Shown here: positions 5,454 through 13,559 of the stretch, in pieces
Layout: every line of letters starts with the position of its first letter
How positions within the stretch are numbered: position 1 is the stretch's first letter
Virus record (IMG/VR): IMGVR_UViG_3300035698_025924
Coordinates: 1-20,493 of that record
Source: a virus
DNA: 20,493 nt
Direction: 5' to 3' (one strand)
Position numbers and translations under genes: made by a program
The notes under the pieces: generated by a model
What the model saw: the letters and a program-made list of their open reading frames with translations, nothing else
Databases searched by the model: none
What the model was told of the DNA's origin: nothing

Positions 5454-7939
5454 TGGGCGAAATACCAATTTATACGTCGAAAGAAAAAGAAACGGTGGCA
5501 GAGCCTACCGTGCCGCTGTTCAGCCCGGACGCCATTGCAGGTGTCTCGGAACTGGCGCGGCATTATGAGAGACGCCAGATGCAGGATGATTTGGTCACGG
5601 CGCTGGGAGCTGAACAGACGTACACGCAATGGCAGGACGTTTATCTGGATCATCCGGAGACCGGGTTTTTGGCCCGTCGCGGTGCAGATGCCAAGGGTGG
5701 CTATGAAGCGTTTCAAGAAGAAGCCGGGCGCACCTATCTGGCGCTCAACGACGGCCTGGAAAACAGCAACCAGCGGGCCTTGTTCCAGTCCCGGTTTCAA
5801 GACCGGATGCAGCGGGCCCAAAACCGCATTGCCGCCCACGAAGCGCGCGAACTCGATGTGTTCCGGCGCACGGTGCTGGGCGATGCTTCGATCACAGAAA
5901 CCCGCCGGGCGGTGGAGTTGATGAAACAAGGTGATGCCGTGGGCGCCGCAGATCGCCTGGATATGGCCGGACGGCTTCTCGGGCAAAGTGTGAACGGGTT
6001 GCCGACAGAGCAAAAAGACCAAGCGCAGCGGATGCTGGCGAACGGATACCACAGCGAGGTCTTTGCCTCCCGGCTGGACGATGACCCGGAAGGGGCATCC
6101 GCGTATCTGGTCGAGCATAAAAATGAGATCGAGCCGCACCTCTTCGACCGCCTGTTCCAACAGGCGACCGACAAGACGGAGATGGCAGAGGGCCAGGCAT
6201 TGTATGAAAGCGCCTACGCGCCGGAAGCAGATCTTTCAGAAATCATCCAGACCATCGACGCCAGCGATGCACCGGCCCCGCAAAAAGCCATCGCCAGGGT
6301 CTTGGCGGAAGACCGGAATTTGGCGGAGCAGGCTGAACAGATTGGATTTGCAAAACAACGCCTTCAAAATGCTGAACAGGCGGCACTGTCTGCGGTTCAG
6401 CAGATCGATCAGGGAACCGCGTTTGATCAGCTATCAGATGAAATCAAAAGCCAACTGACGCCCGAACACCGCAAGGCGGTTCAGTCGGTCTATCTGCAAA
6501 AGCTGTCCGGCGAAACAGCCCGGCGTAATGCGCCGCTGGAGCTTGAGTTACACGAAAGCTGGATCAGCTTCGTCAATGGGGACAGCGATGCGTTTTTGGA
6601 CCTTCCACTGGCGTCCCACTACGGCACTCACAATCGGGCGCGGCTTGATCTGTGGATCGAACGTCAGGCCCAGCTGAAACGCGGTGATCCCGCTATCTTG
6701 GCGGAACTCAACCGCCGCAAGTTTGCGTTTAACAAGGCGACAGCGTTCATCGCCGAAGCCGTAACTCAACGAACAGCAGACCCCGCGGACCGAACCAGGA
6801 TGCAGGGTCAGTTAAACGAAGCGGCAATCACCACTATCAATCATTGGCATGAAACCAACCCCGGCCAGATGATGGAGCCGCAGGCGTTGGTTGATAGGTT
6901 GGCGGTGATGGTCGGGCCTGAATCTCAGGATCGAACGCTCCAGCCGCACATCGACGATTTTGCGGCCCTTAAGGGCCAGCCCGGCGCTGCACTTACGGAT
7001 ACCGAACAGGGCACGCTAGGGAGTGATGGCAGTTTGTCTGAAGCCGTTACCAAACCCCTGCAAGAACCAAGCAACGTCATGAATAATCCGTTGCGTGATC
7101 CGAATATTATTCAGTTTAATCATCACCCAGGGAATGAAGGAAGCCCTGTTACGGATGAGGACCCGCCTCAACTAGATGATCGCACACAAGCTGAGCTTAT
7201 CCGTCAAATGTCGGGCGGCAATCCTGGCGAGTTTGAAGTTGCCGTCATAAAAAAGAAACCGGGACAGGTATTAGGTCAACAAAATTTAATTGAAGGCGTT
7301 GGCGTTGGCGGTGGCGGTGGTATTGGCCCGCTGCGTCTGCCGCAAAAATTGCCCAAAACGCCAGGAGGCAACGAAGCGGCCAGGCTGACTGCAATCCGCA
7401 CACGGGTGCGTGGTAAAGCCCATGCAGAGTTTTTTAGCCAGACACCTGTAGAAGCATTTAACACGACGCGTTTTCCGCCGCGCGATCATGATGAGAATAT
7501 TAATCGAGGGCTTGCCGCCATCGATCTTGCTTTGGAAGACGTGTTGCGAGGCGGGCCGGGTGTTGTAAGAGCGGCCATGCATAGAGAAGGGCTGGGGTCT
7601 GTATCGTTCTACTGGGGAGAGCCGGGGAATCCAAGCCAGGGGAAGTACAGACATGGAGGTGGTGTTTCGCATCTTATTGCCAAGCACGGTATTGAGGCAC
7701 TGGAAGGTGTAATTACTGCAATCGCACGGGGTGAGGCTTCGCCACACCCAACGCAAACGAACAGAGTTATTGTTGAAGAAAATGGCTATCTGGCTGTACT
7801 GGACCGTTTTAAAGATGGTCAGAAAGAGACCTGGTTATTGACCGGTTTTGAAATCGGAATTTCATCTGAAAAAGACATTCCGACAAATCTAAAAGAGTTA
7901 ACCGGGCCAATATTTTTTGGAAAGAAGGTGCCTCGGTGA
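5453..7939 (+). CDS. Ejection-type internal virion protein with C-terminal PBECR-like nuclease domain
   Basis: This 828-aa protein has three parts. Residues 1-430 are helical and charged (ETGFLARRGADAKGGYEAF, ALNDGLENSNQRALFQSRF, LDLPLASHYGTHNRARLDLW) and are shared with the gene split at 13941-15233, which follows a gp14-like gene in the usual ejection-protein position. Residues 430-535 are the linker found again at 2765 and 8061. After AVTK the sequence is unique: Pro/Gly-rich, then residues ~690-800 with SVSFYWGEPG (716-725), GGGVSHLIAKHGIEAL (735-750), RVIVEENGYLAVLDR and WLLTGFE (794-800). That pattern fits the PBECR (phage Barnase-EndoU-ColicinE5/D-RelE-like) nucleases, with His740 and His745 as candidate active-site residues. 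The protein is presumably packaged in the head and enters the target cell with DNA. I see no signal peptide. Packaging and nuclease activity are inferred. Confidence 0.72.
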   Translation: MGEIPIYTSKEKETVAEPTVPLFSPDAIAGVSELARHYERRQMQDDLVTALGAEQTYTQWQDVYLDHPETGFLARRGADAKGGYEAFQEEAGRTYLALNDGLENSNQRALFQSRFQDRMQRAQNRIAAHEARELDVFRRTVLGDASITETRRAVELMKQGDAVGAADRLDMAGRLLGQSVNGLPTEQKDQAQRMLANGYHSEVFASRLDDDPEGASAYLVEHKNEIEPHLFDRLFQQATDKTEMAEGQALYESAYAPEADLSEIIQTIDASDAPAPQKAIARVLAEDRNLAEQAEQIGFAKQRLQNAEQAALSAVQQIDQGTAFDQLSDEIKSQLTPEHRKAVQSVYLQKLSGETARRNAPLELELHESWISFVNGDSDAFLDLPLASHYGTHNRARLDLWIERQAQLKRGDPAILAELNRRKFAFNKATAFIAEAVTQRTADPADRTRMQGQLNEAAITTINHWHETNPGQMMEPQALVDRLAVMVGPESQDRTLQPHIDDFAALKGQPGAALTDTEQGTLGSDGSLSEAVTKPLQEPSNVMNNPLRDPNIIQFNHHPGNEGSPVTDEDPPQLDDRTQAELIRQMSGGNPGEFEVAVIKKKPGQVLGQQNLIEGVGVGGGGGIGPLRLPQKLPKTPGGNEAARLTAIRTRVRGKAHAEFFSQTPVEAFNTTRFPPRDHDENINRGLAAIDLALEDVLRGGPGVVRAAMHREGLGSVSFYWGEPGNPSQGKYRHGGGVSHLIAKHGIEALEGVITAIARGEASPHPTQTNRVIVEENGYLAVLDRFKDGQKETWLLTGFEIGISSEKDIPTNLKELTGPIFFGKKVPR
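6964..6977. repeat. Perfect 14-bp palindrome GGCCCTTAAGGGCC in the linker (also at 2941-2954)
   Basis: The same perfect palindrome encodes part of AALKG in both visible linker copies, about 85-90 bp upstream of the point (after AVTK) where the C-terminal modules diverge. It could be a chance result of codon choice or a site that favours recombination. Confidence 0.4.
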
Positions 7940-8060
7940 ATCCGGAACTTTTGCGTTCGTTACCGGACCTACGCATGACAACCCACTGGGTGAAGCGTGC
8001 AGCCATGGGAGCGAGGCCATAGAAAGATGCGCCGATTTTCTGAAAATGTCAATGAAGTTG
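7940..8060 (+). other. Unassigned 120-bp segment after the PBECR-like gene
   Basis: An immunity gene would be expected here. One frame from TTG 7917 to 8126 reads ESGTFAFVTGPTHDNPLGE, then SHGSEAIERCADFLKMSMKL, which looks protein-like but matches nothing I recognise, and it runs into the out-of-frame decayed copy after ~8060. GTG 7936, overlapping the toxin stop (GTGA), opens only 28 codons. Either a real immunity gene was truncated here or none existed. I cannot tell from the sequence alone. Confidence 0.3.
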
Positions 8061-8616
8061 GAACGCCTTAAGGGCAGTTCAGGCGGTCTTTTATCAAACG
8101 GTGTCCGGCGAAGCGCCGCCCTCTGATGCAAAGCTGGAGCTTGAACTGCACCAAAGTTGGATCAGGTTCGTTAATGGGGACAGCGATGGGTTTTTGGACC
8201 TTCCGCTGGCGACCCACTACGGCACTTACAACCGGGCGCGGCTTGATCTTTGGATCAAACGGTAGGCCCAGCTGAAACGCGGCGATCCCGCGATCTTGAC
8301 GGAATTGACCCGCCGCAAGTTTGCGTTTAACAAGGCGACGGAGATTATCGAGCAGGCCGTAAACCAACGAACAGCGGACCCCGCAGACCGAACCAGGATG
8401 CAGGGTCAACTGAATGAAGCGGCAATCACTTATATCAATCATTGGCATGAGACCAACTCCGGCCAGATGATGGAGCCGAAGGCGTTGGTCGATATACTGG
8501 CGGTAATGGTCTGGCCTGTAGCGGTGAATGTCGACGGCGACATCACCGATGGCAAGATAGAAAATCGACAAAAAAAGAAGCTGAAAGCGCTCTCAGGATG
8601 CGACGAGGTGGCTTAA
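8061..8616 (+). pseudogene. Decayed third copy of ejection-protein body and linker
   Basis: From GAACGCC at 8061 the DNA aligns with the intact gene from about residue 338. It reads VSGEAPPSDAKLELELHQSW, FVNGDSDGFLDLPLATHYGT and RARLDLWIKR. TAG at 8263-8265 replaces the CAG (Gln) of the intact copy. The same frame continues as AQLKRGDPAILTELTRRKFA through NEAAITYINHWHETNSGQMM. After LAVMVW it diverges into about 30 Lys-rich residues and stops at 8614-8616. The N-terminal 337 residues are missing and no toxin tip is present. ATG-like starts inside it (such as TTG 8296) have no ribosome site, so I do not annotate a separate gene. Confidence 0.8.
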
Positions 8617-8673
8617 CCCGCTATCTGGGATTCCAGCTATAAAGAACACTTACAAAGATAAAATTTCGTTTAG

Positions 8674-8703
8674 CGTCGTGGCATTCCGCCCGGCGTTTTT
8701 TTT
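8674..8703 (+). terminator. Rho-independent terminator before the scaffold gene
   Basis: The stem pairs CGTCG (8674-8678) and GGC (8680-8682) with GCC (8688-8690) and CGGCG (8691-8695), with one bulged T and a 5-base loop. Eight T residues follow. It closes the accessory toxin block, so the head genes downstream need their own promoter or antitermination. Confidence 0.75.
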
Positions 8704-8728
8704 GTGACCATTAACAAAGGAAATGATT

Positions 8729-9616
8729 ATGGAAGAAAATTCGTTAGACGGGCCTGTTGCGGCAGACAACCCCTCCAGCGACGGTGTCGTTCCGTCAACC
8801 GGGTCCGATGGAGCTATGCGTGTATCCGCACCTTCCGGCGGCGACACCTGGAGATCGGCCCTTGAAGAGGACAACCGTCGACTGGTGGAGAACAAGGGCT
8901 GGCAAAGCCCTGACGATGCTTTGAAGTCGTACCGGCAACTGGATGAATATCGCGGGCGTTCGGTGGCATTGCCGGGCGAAGCGGCAACCGATGAAGACTG
9001 GTTGATGTTTCGCCAAAAAACGGGAATGCCGGAAACGGCTGATGGATATGATTTCAGCGGCGACATGGGAGCAGACGAGACCGCGATTGGGTCCCTTAAA
9101 AACTTATTCCACGGTGCAGAGCTGGATCAGCGACAAGCACAAACGCTTTACGCCGATCTGGCAAACGTCTTTGAACAATCTCAACAGGCGGCGGACGCTG
9201 ACGCACACGAACGCTTCAATCAGGCAATTGGAAATGCAGAGTCTGCATTGGCCGAGGCCTGGGGTCCACCCGACGGAGCCGGGTTCATACGCAATGTCGA
9301 AATGGCCCGGCGGGCTGTGGAGGCATTGGGGGGCGACGGGTTGTTGGGAGAACTGCGGCAGTTAGGCGCAGTGACAGATGATAACCAAATTTTGTCTCCG
9401 GTTCTGGCCAAAGCGTTTGCCGAAGTGGGGGCTCAGTTGTTTGCTGAAGACAGTTTGATTGAGGGGGGCGATGCGATGACGGTTAATCCCTTTGCCGAAG
9501 AAACTCTTAATCTGGCCCATCAAGGTGATCTTGTTACACGGGACCCGGCACGTGCCCGAGCGTTTATTCAGGCGGCTGGAAAGCGGCCTGAAAACTATGG
9601 GCTTTCTACTCACTAA
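8729..9616 (+). CDS. Putative capsid scaffold (head assembly) protein
   Basis: This acidic, Ala/Glu/Asp-rich protein (295 aa) lies directly upstream of the major capsid gene, the standard place for a podoviral scaffold. ATG 8729 is preferred to ATG 8723 because AAAGG at 8716-8720 is better spaced. The N-terminal ~60 residues look disordered. GWQSPDDALKSYRQLDEYRG and DEDWLMFRQKTGMPETADGY are typical of phage scaffold-like proteins. A helical stretch follows (LDQRQAQTLYADLANVFEQ, then AIGNAESALAEAWGPP). The end reads NPFAEETLNLAHQGDLV, then AFIQAAGKRP, resembling the capsid-binding tail of scaffolds. The last three codons and the stop lie in the first of two tandem hairpin repeats. Confidence 0.75.
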   Translation: MEENSLDGPVAADNPSSDGVVPSTGSDGAMRVSAPSGGDTWRSALEEDNRRLVENKGWQSPDDALKSYRQLDEYRGRSVALPGEAATDEDWLMFRQKTGMPETADGYDFSGDMGADETAIGSLKNLFHGAELDQRQAQTLYADLANVFEQSQQAADADAHERFNQAIGNAESALAEAWGPPDGAGFIRNVEMARRAVEALGGDGLLGELRQLGAVTDDNQILSPVLAKAFAEVGAQLFAEDSLIEGGDAMTVNPFAEETLNLAHQGDLVTRDPARARAFIQAAGKRPENYGLSTH

Positions 9617-9671
9617 AACGTTTTCGTTCGAAAACGCCCTACTCACTAAAACGTTTTCGTTCGAAAACGCC
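9606..9671. repeat. Two tandem 33-bp repeats, each with a perfect hairpin
   Basis: Two identical 33-bp units (9606-9638 and 9639-9671) abut exactly. Each contains CGTTTTCG-TT-CGAAAACG, a perfect 8-bp inverted repeat with a 2-base spacer. The scaffold stop codon (TAA 9614-9616) lies in the first unit just before its hairpin. No T run follows, so these are not classic terminators. They fill much of the space between scaffold and capsid genes. Confidence 0.85.
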
Positions 9672-9760
9672 CTACGCATTGATATTACCGCAAAGCCACG
9701 TTCGTGAATCAACCTATTCGGTTGGGGTTTTGCTTTCACTTTTATAAAGGACTAAAAATT

Positions 9761-10768
9761 ATGGCGAGTACACGTCTTTCTGACGTTATTGTACCGGAGG
9801 TATTCCACCGCTACATCGTTGAAAAAACAGCTGAAGTTTCAGCCTTGTTTCAGTCGCAGTTGATTGCCTCTGATCCTATGTTGTCGTCGTCGCTTTCGGG
9901 CGGTGGGCGTACGTTTAATGTTCCATTTTGGAACGATCTTGGAAATACGGATTCGAATATTTCTGATGATGATCCGGCATCGGATGCGGTGCCGTTGAAA
10001 GTTGGCGCATCGCGGGATATTGCGATCCGACACAACCGCAACCAGTCGTGGTCGGCTATGGATTTGACCGCGCAACTGGCTGGTGATGACCCAATGAAAT
10101 TGATTGGGGACCGCGTCGCCGCCTATTGGGCGCGCGACATGCAACGCACGGCGATTGCCACATTGAATGGCGTTTTGGCGGATAACACTGCCAACGACAG
10201 CTCCGATATGTTGCATACAGTATCGGCGGATGCGGTCAGTATATTGGCGGCACATCAGGTTTCGGCGACAGCTGTTCTGGATGCCTGCCAAACCATGGGC
10301 GATAGCCTTCAGGACTTGGCAGCGATTGCCATGCATTCGAAAGTTTATACAAACTTGCGAAAGCAAAACCTGATCGACTTTATTCCGCCAGCGCGGGGTG
10401 AAGTTAACTTCCCACAATATATGGGCCTGACGGTTATTATTGATGATAACCTGCCGACCGTGGCAGGAACCAATCAGACCCGATATACGACGGTGTTGTT
10501 TGCGCCGGGGGCCTTTGCCTTTGGCGAAGGATCACCGGGTGTGCCGGTCGAGACGGATCGTAATCCGCTGGCAGGCGACGGCGGGGGTGAGGAGTTTATT
10601 GTCTCACGTCGGGAGTTTGCGATCCATCCACGTGGCATCAAATGGACCGATGTGGCCTGTGTGGGGCAATCGCCGACCAACACGGAAGTGGCGACGGCAA
10701 CAAATTGGGACCGCGTCTACGAACGCAAGAACGTCAAGATGGTGTTCCTGCATACCGACGAAGCGTAA
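9761..10768 (+). CDS. Major capsid protein (HK97-fold type)
   Basis: This 335-aa protein follows the scaffold and has the features of a phage coat protein. The N-terminus is VIVPEVFHRYIVEKTAEVSA; next comes GGGRTFNVPFWNDLGNTD (a typical entry to the capsid fold), then KVGASRDIAIRHNRNQSWSA. The centre has a long helix, DPMKLIGDRVAAYWARDMQR, and LQDLAAIAMHSKVYTNLRKQ. Later come GLTVIIDDNLPTV and YTTVLFAPGAFAFGEG, then FIVSRREFAIHPRGIKWTD. An upstream GTG at 9704 is in frame, but ATG 9761 has AAAGGA 10-15 bases before it. The frame is intact. A strong terminator follows 20 bp after the stop. Confidence 0.9.
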   Translation: MASTRLSDVIVPEVFHRYIVEKTAEVSALFQSQLIASDPMLSSSLSGGGRTFNVPFWNDLGNTDSNISDDDPASDAVPLKVGASRDIAIRHNRNQSWSAMDLTAQLAGDDPMKLIGDRVAAYWARDMQRTAIATLNGVLADNTANDSSDMLHTVSADAVSILAAHQVSATAVLDACQTMGDSLQDLAAIAMHSKVYTNLRKQNLIDFIPPARGEVNFPQYMGLTVIIDDNLPTVAGTNQTRYTTVLFAPGAFAFGEGSPGVPVETDRNPLAGDGGGEEFIVSRREFAIHPRGIKWTDVACVGQSPTNTEVATATNWDRVYERKNVKMVFLHTDEA

Positions 10769-10788
10769 GGCGAGTTGCTGCTGATCGA

Positions 10789-10817
10789 GGGGCCGGGGAA
10801 ACCTGGCCCCTTTTTTT
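10789..10817 (+). terminator. Rho-independent terminator after the capsid gene
   Basis: GGGGCC (10789-10794) pairs with GGCCCC (10805-10810) and seven T residues follow. It probably makes scaffold-capsid mRNA more abundant than the tail genes downstream, which would be reached by partial read-through. Confidence 0.85.
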
Positions 10818-10831
10818 ATGGGGAGAGCTAG

Positions 10832-11206
10832 ATGAGCAATAAAGAATTTTACCAGGCACTGGGCATTAAAAAAGGCGACGCGTTGAGCTTGCGGCAAATC
10901 ATTCAGATTGCGCAGATGCGGACCCATCGTGAAACCGGAGAAGGGCTGGGTGAGGTGGTTTCGGATGGCGCGGCAGAACTTGCAGAGCCTATCCAGGATC
11001 AAGGCCCGGCGCCATTTGCGGTTTGTTCAGATCAGGATGTTGTCGAAGCTGTCTATGCGCTGGATCCGGATCGCCAAGACCATTGGACGGTTGCCGGGTT
11101 GCCGGCGATGAAGGCGATAGAGGCGTTGGTTGGATCAAACGCGGTTCAGCGAAGCGACATTGAACGATTGCTGCCTGATTATAACCGCACATCAGCCAAA
11201 GGATAA
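10832..11206 (+). CDS. Phage structural-module protein, Mu gp35/HI1506-like C-terminus
   Basis: This 124-aa protein has a good ribosome site (GGGGAGAG, 10820-10827). The N-terminal part is charged (EFYQALGIKKGDALSLRQII). The C-terminal ~50 residues, VVEAVYALDPDRQDHWTVAG then LPAMKAIEALVG and RSDIERLLPDYNR, fit the short domain of Mu-like FluMu/HI1506 proteins: an acidic start, then a Trp-Thr, Gly, Pro pattern. In podoviruses a small gene of this kind often lies between capsid and tail adaptor. Its function is not known; a minor head component is possible. It is separated by three bases from the tail tubular A gene. Confidence 0.55.
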   Translation: MSNKEFYQALGIKKGDALSLRQIIQIAQMRTHRETGEGLGEVVSDGAAELAEPIQDQGPAPFAVCSDQDVVEAVYALDPDRQDHWTVAGLPAMKAIEALVGSNAVQRSDIERLLPDYNRTSAKG

Positions 11207-11209
11207 ATC

Positions 11210-11797
11210 ATGACCTATTCAGTTGTTACCATCTGTAATCTGGCGCTGCAAATGTTGGATGCGCCAGCAATTATTAATATCAACGACGACACCAAACGCG
11301 CCCGCGCCTGTAAGCGGGCGTACCAGCCTGCTCGTGATGAAGTGACTGTGGGTTACGAATGGCGATCGGCGCGGGCGCGCACAACCCTGGCCGCGGAAAC
11401 AATTAGCCCCGCCTTTGGCTGGGCGTATGTCTATGCTTGGCCGACCGAATGTCTTCGGCTGTTGCGTCCCAATTATAAGGGTCTGTGGAATGGCACACCG
11501 ATTCCCGGTGAAATGGAAGGCCGGTATTTTCTGACCGATGCCACGGCACCATTGAAGGTTTGGTATCTCAAACATATGACCGACCCGTCAGAGATCGACC
11601 CGTTGTTGGCGCGCGCCATTGCGGCGCGCATTGCCGCCGATATTGGGCGCGAAGTTACAGGCAAGGACGGTTACGTGCAGTTGGCGGAAGCGCGTTTCGA
11701 TAAAATTTTGGCTCAGGCTCAAAAAACCGATGCCCAGCATGATGGCGTTGAAGAGCCGGTTGAAAGCCAATGGATTAGCGGGCGGGAGATGGGCTGA
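11210..11797 (+). CDS. Tail tubular protein A-like adaptor (T7 gp11 type)
   Basis: The adaptor ring bridges the portal and the tail nozzle. At 195 aa, length and position are right. Family features are VTICNLALQMLDAPAIININ, then RARACKRAYQPARDEV and WRSARART in the N-terminal helical part, followed by FGWAYVYAWPTECLRLL and the C-terminal DPLLARAIAARIAADIGREV with a helix reaching the end. It starts three bases after the previous stop, and its own stop overlaps the next start (TGATG). Both facts point to tight coupling with the nozzle gene. Confidence 0.85.
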   Translation: MTYSVVTICNLALQMLDAPAIININDDTKRARACKRAYQPARDEVTVGYEWRSARARTTLAAETISPAFGWAYVYAWPTECLRLLRPNYKGLWNGTPIPGEMEGRYFLTDATAPLKVWYLKHMTDPSEIDPLLARAIAARIAADIGREVTGKDGYVQLAEARFDKILAQAQKTDAQHDGVEEPVESQWISGREMG

Positions 11798-13548
11798 TGG
11801 CATTTAATATCATTCAGGCCAATTTTATCAAAGGCGAGTTATCGCCGCTGACCCATGCCCGGGTTGATCTTGAATTATTTAAGACCGGCCTTGCGACCTG
11901 TGAAAACTGGATTGTCTTACCGCAAGGCGGGATTAAAGCGCGCCCCGGAACGATGTTTGTTGCGGAAGCCAAAGACAGCGCTAAGGCAGTGCGTCTGGTG
12001 CGGTTTATCTATTCGACAGAAGTGAATTACATTCTGGAATTTGGCGATACCTATATTCGGGTGTTCAAGGAACAGGCGCAGGTTCTGAACGCCAGCGTCC
12101 CGGTTGAAATACCATCGACCTATAGCGAGGCTGAATTATTCGATATCCAGTTCACTCAGGATGAAAATACTCTTTATATCGTTCACAAGGATCATCTGCC
12201 TGCATCGCTGACGCGAACGTCTCATACCTCGTGGACGCTGGCAGATATTTCGTTCACGGCAGCACCGGCCGTCTGGACCACTAACAATTATCCGGAGCGG
12301 GTTACGTTTTACGAAGACCGACTGGTTCTGGCGGCAACACCGAACCAGCCAAACACCGCGTGGTTTTCAAAAACCGGAGCGCATTCTAATTTCACTACAG
12401 GAGCGGCGGCAGATGATGCCATGGAAATTGTTGCCCGGACCGGACAGGTTAATGCCATTCAGTGGATGGTTGAAGACAAGTTGTTGCAATTCGGGACAAC
12501 GGCGGCAACCCGCACGTTGGGCGGTACAGGTGATACCGCACTGGAGCCTGAAAATATTTCGCAACGCCGCCATACCACGGACGGTTCCAGCTCGATACAG
12601 CCCGTACAAACGGGGGCTGTTACGGTGTTTGTCGGCGACAAAAAACGCCGCTTGCGAGAATTTGTTTATTCGTTCGAGAATGACCGGTTTCTGGCACCCG
12701 ATTTAACCTTGCTATTGGAACATATTCTGAAAGCGCAGGTGGTTGAAATTACCTATGCACAAGACCCGTTCCCGGTGATTTGGTGCGTGTTGGGAAATGG
12801 TGAGTTGGCGGGATGTACCTATGATTCTGATTTTAAAATTGCCGGATGGCACCGCCATCGGATTGGCGGCGACGCCGGTCAGGGGTGGGGCGAAGTGGAA
12901 AGCATTGCGGCACTTCCCGGGGTTGATCACGACGAACTGTGGATGGTGGTCAAACGGACAATAAATGGGGTCACCAAACGCTATATCGAGTTTTTAACCC
13001 AACCCTTTGATGATCAATTGCTGGCCAAGGAAGACGCCTTTCAGGTGGATAGCGGATTGTTATATGCGGGCGCTGCGGCGGATACGTTTAGCGGTCTTGA
13101 GCATTTGGAAGGAGAGACCGTGGCGATCCTTGCCGACGGGGCGATAGACCCGGTGCAGGTGGTTACCTCAGGCACCATCAGCTTGCAAGGCGGGCGGGCT
13201 GTCACCAAGGCATCGATCGGGTTTGGCTATACGGCAACGGCGCGATCCTTGCGCCTGGGCGTATCTAACGAAGAAGGCACCGTTCTGGGTCAACGGAGCA
13301 GCATCGGGCGCATTGTGGTTGATGTTCAGGCCTCGTTGTTAACCAAAGCGGGAACCGATTTGACGGCGCTTGAAGTTGTTGTCCAACGCGACGGGGCTGA
13401 CCCGATGAACAGCTCGCCGCCTTTATTCACCGGATCACGCGAAGTGATTATTGACGATGACTGGGAAACGGCGGGTCAGGTTTATCTGGTTCAGGATGTT
13501 CCTTTGCCGGCGACCATTCGGGCACTCACACCTGCTGTAGTTTTATAA
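11797..13548 (+). CDS. Tail tubular protein B-like nozzle (T7 gp12 functional type)
   Basis: This 583-aa protein follows the adaptor and fits the tail-nozzle family by its N-terminus: ANFIKGELSPLTHARVDLEL, then FKTGLATCENWIVLPQGGIK and ARPGTMFVAEA. The middle is beta-rich: EDRLVLAATPNQPNTAWFSK, QWMVEDKLLQFGTTAATRTL and FVGDKKRRLREFVYSF. The C-terminus, VVVQRDGADPMNSSPPLFTG, ends with a receptor-side beta domain. The family forms a hexameric tube through which DNA leaves the particle and to which fibres attach. The frame is intact. Confidence 0.82.
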   Translation: MAFNIIQANFIKGELSPLTHARVDLELFKTGLATCENWIVLPQGGIKARPGTMFVAEAKDSAKAVRLVRFIYSTEVNYILEFGDTYIRVFKEQAQVLNASVPVEIPSTYSEAELFDIQFTQDENTLYIVHKDHLPASLTRTSHTSWTLADISFTAAPAVWTTNNYPERVTFYEDRLVLAATPNQPNTAWFSKTGAHSNFTTGAAADDAMEIVARTGQVNAIQWMVEDKLLQFGTTAATRTLGGTGDTALEPENISQRRHTTDGSSSIQPVQTGAVTVFVGDKKRRLREFVYSFENDRFLAPDLTLLLEHILKAQVVEITYAQDPFPVIWCVLGNGELAGCTYDSDFKIAGWHRHRIGGDAGQGWGEVESIAALPGVDHDELWMVVKRTINGVTKRYIEFLTQPFDDQLLAKEDAFQVDSGLLYAGAAADTFSGLEHLEGETVAILADGAIDPVQVVTSGTISLQGGRAVTKASIGFGYTATARSLRLGVSNEEGTVLGQRSSIGRIVVDVQASLLTKAGTDLTALEVVVQRDGADPMNSSPPLFTGSREVIIDDDWETAGQVYLVQDVPLPATIRALTPAVVL

Positions 13549-13559
13549 GGAGAGATAAA

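Noticed and set aside
8296-8616. Independent gene of 106 aa
   Set aside because: It is the part after an in-frame stop of a decayed ejection-protein copy and has no start signal.
11299-11320. Hairpin CGCCCGC / GCGGGCG in the tail adaptor gene
   Set aside because: No T run follows and it lies in Ala/Arg-rich GC-rich codons, where such stems arise by chance.
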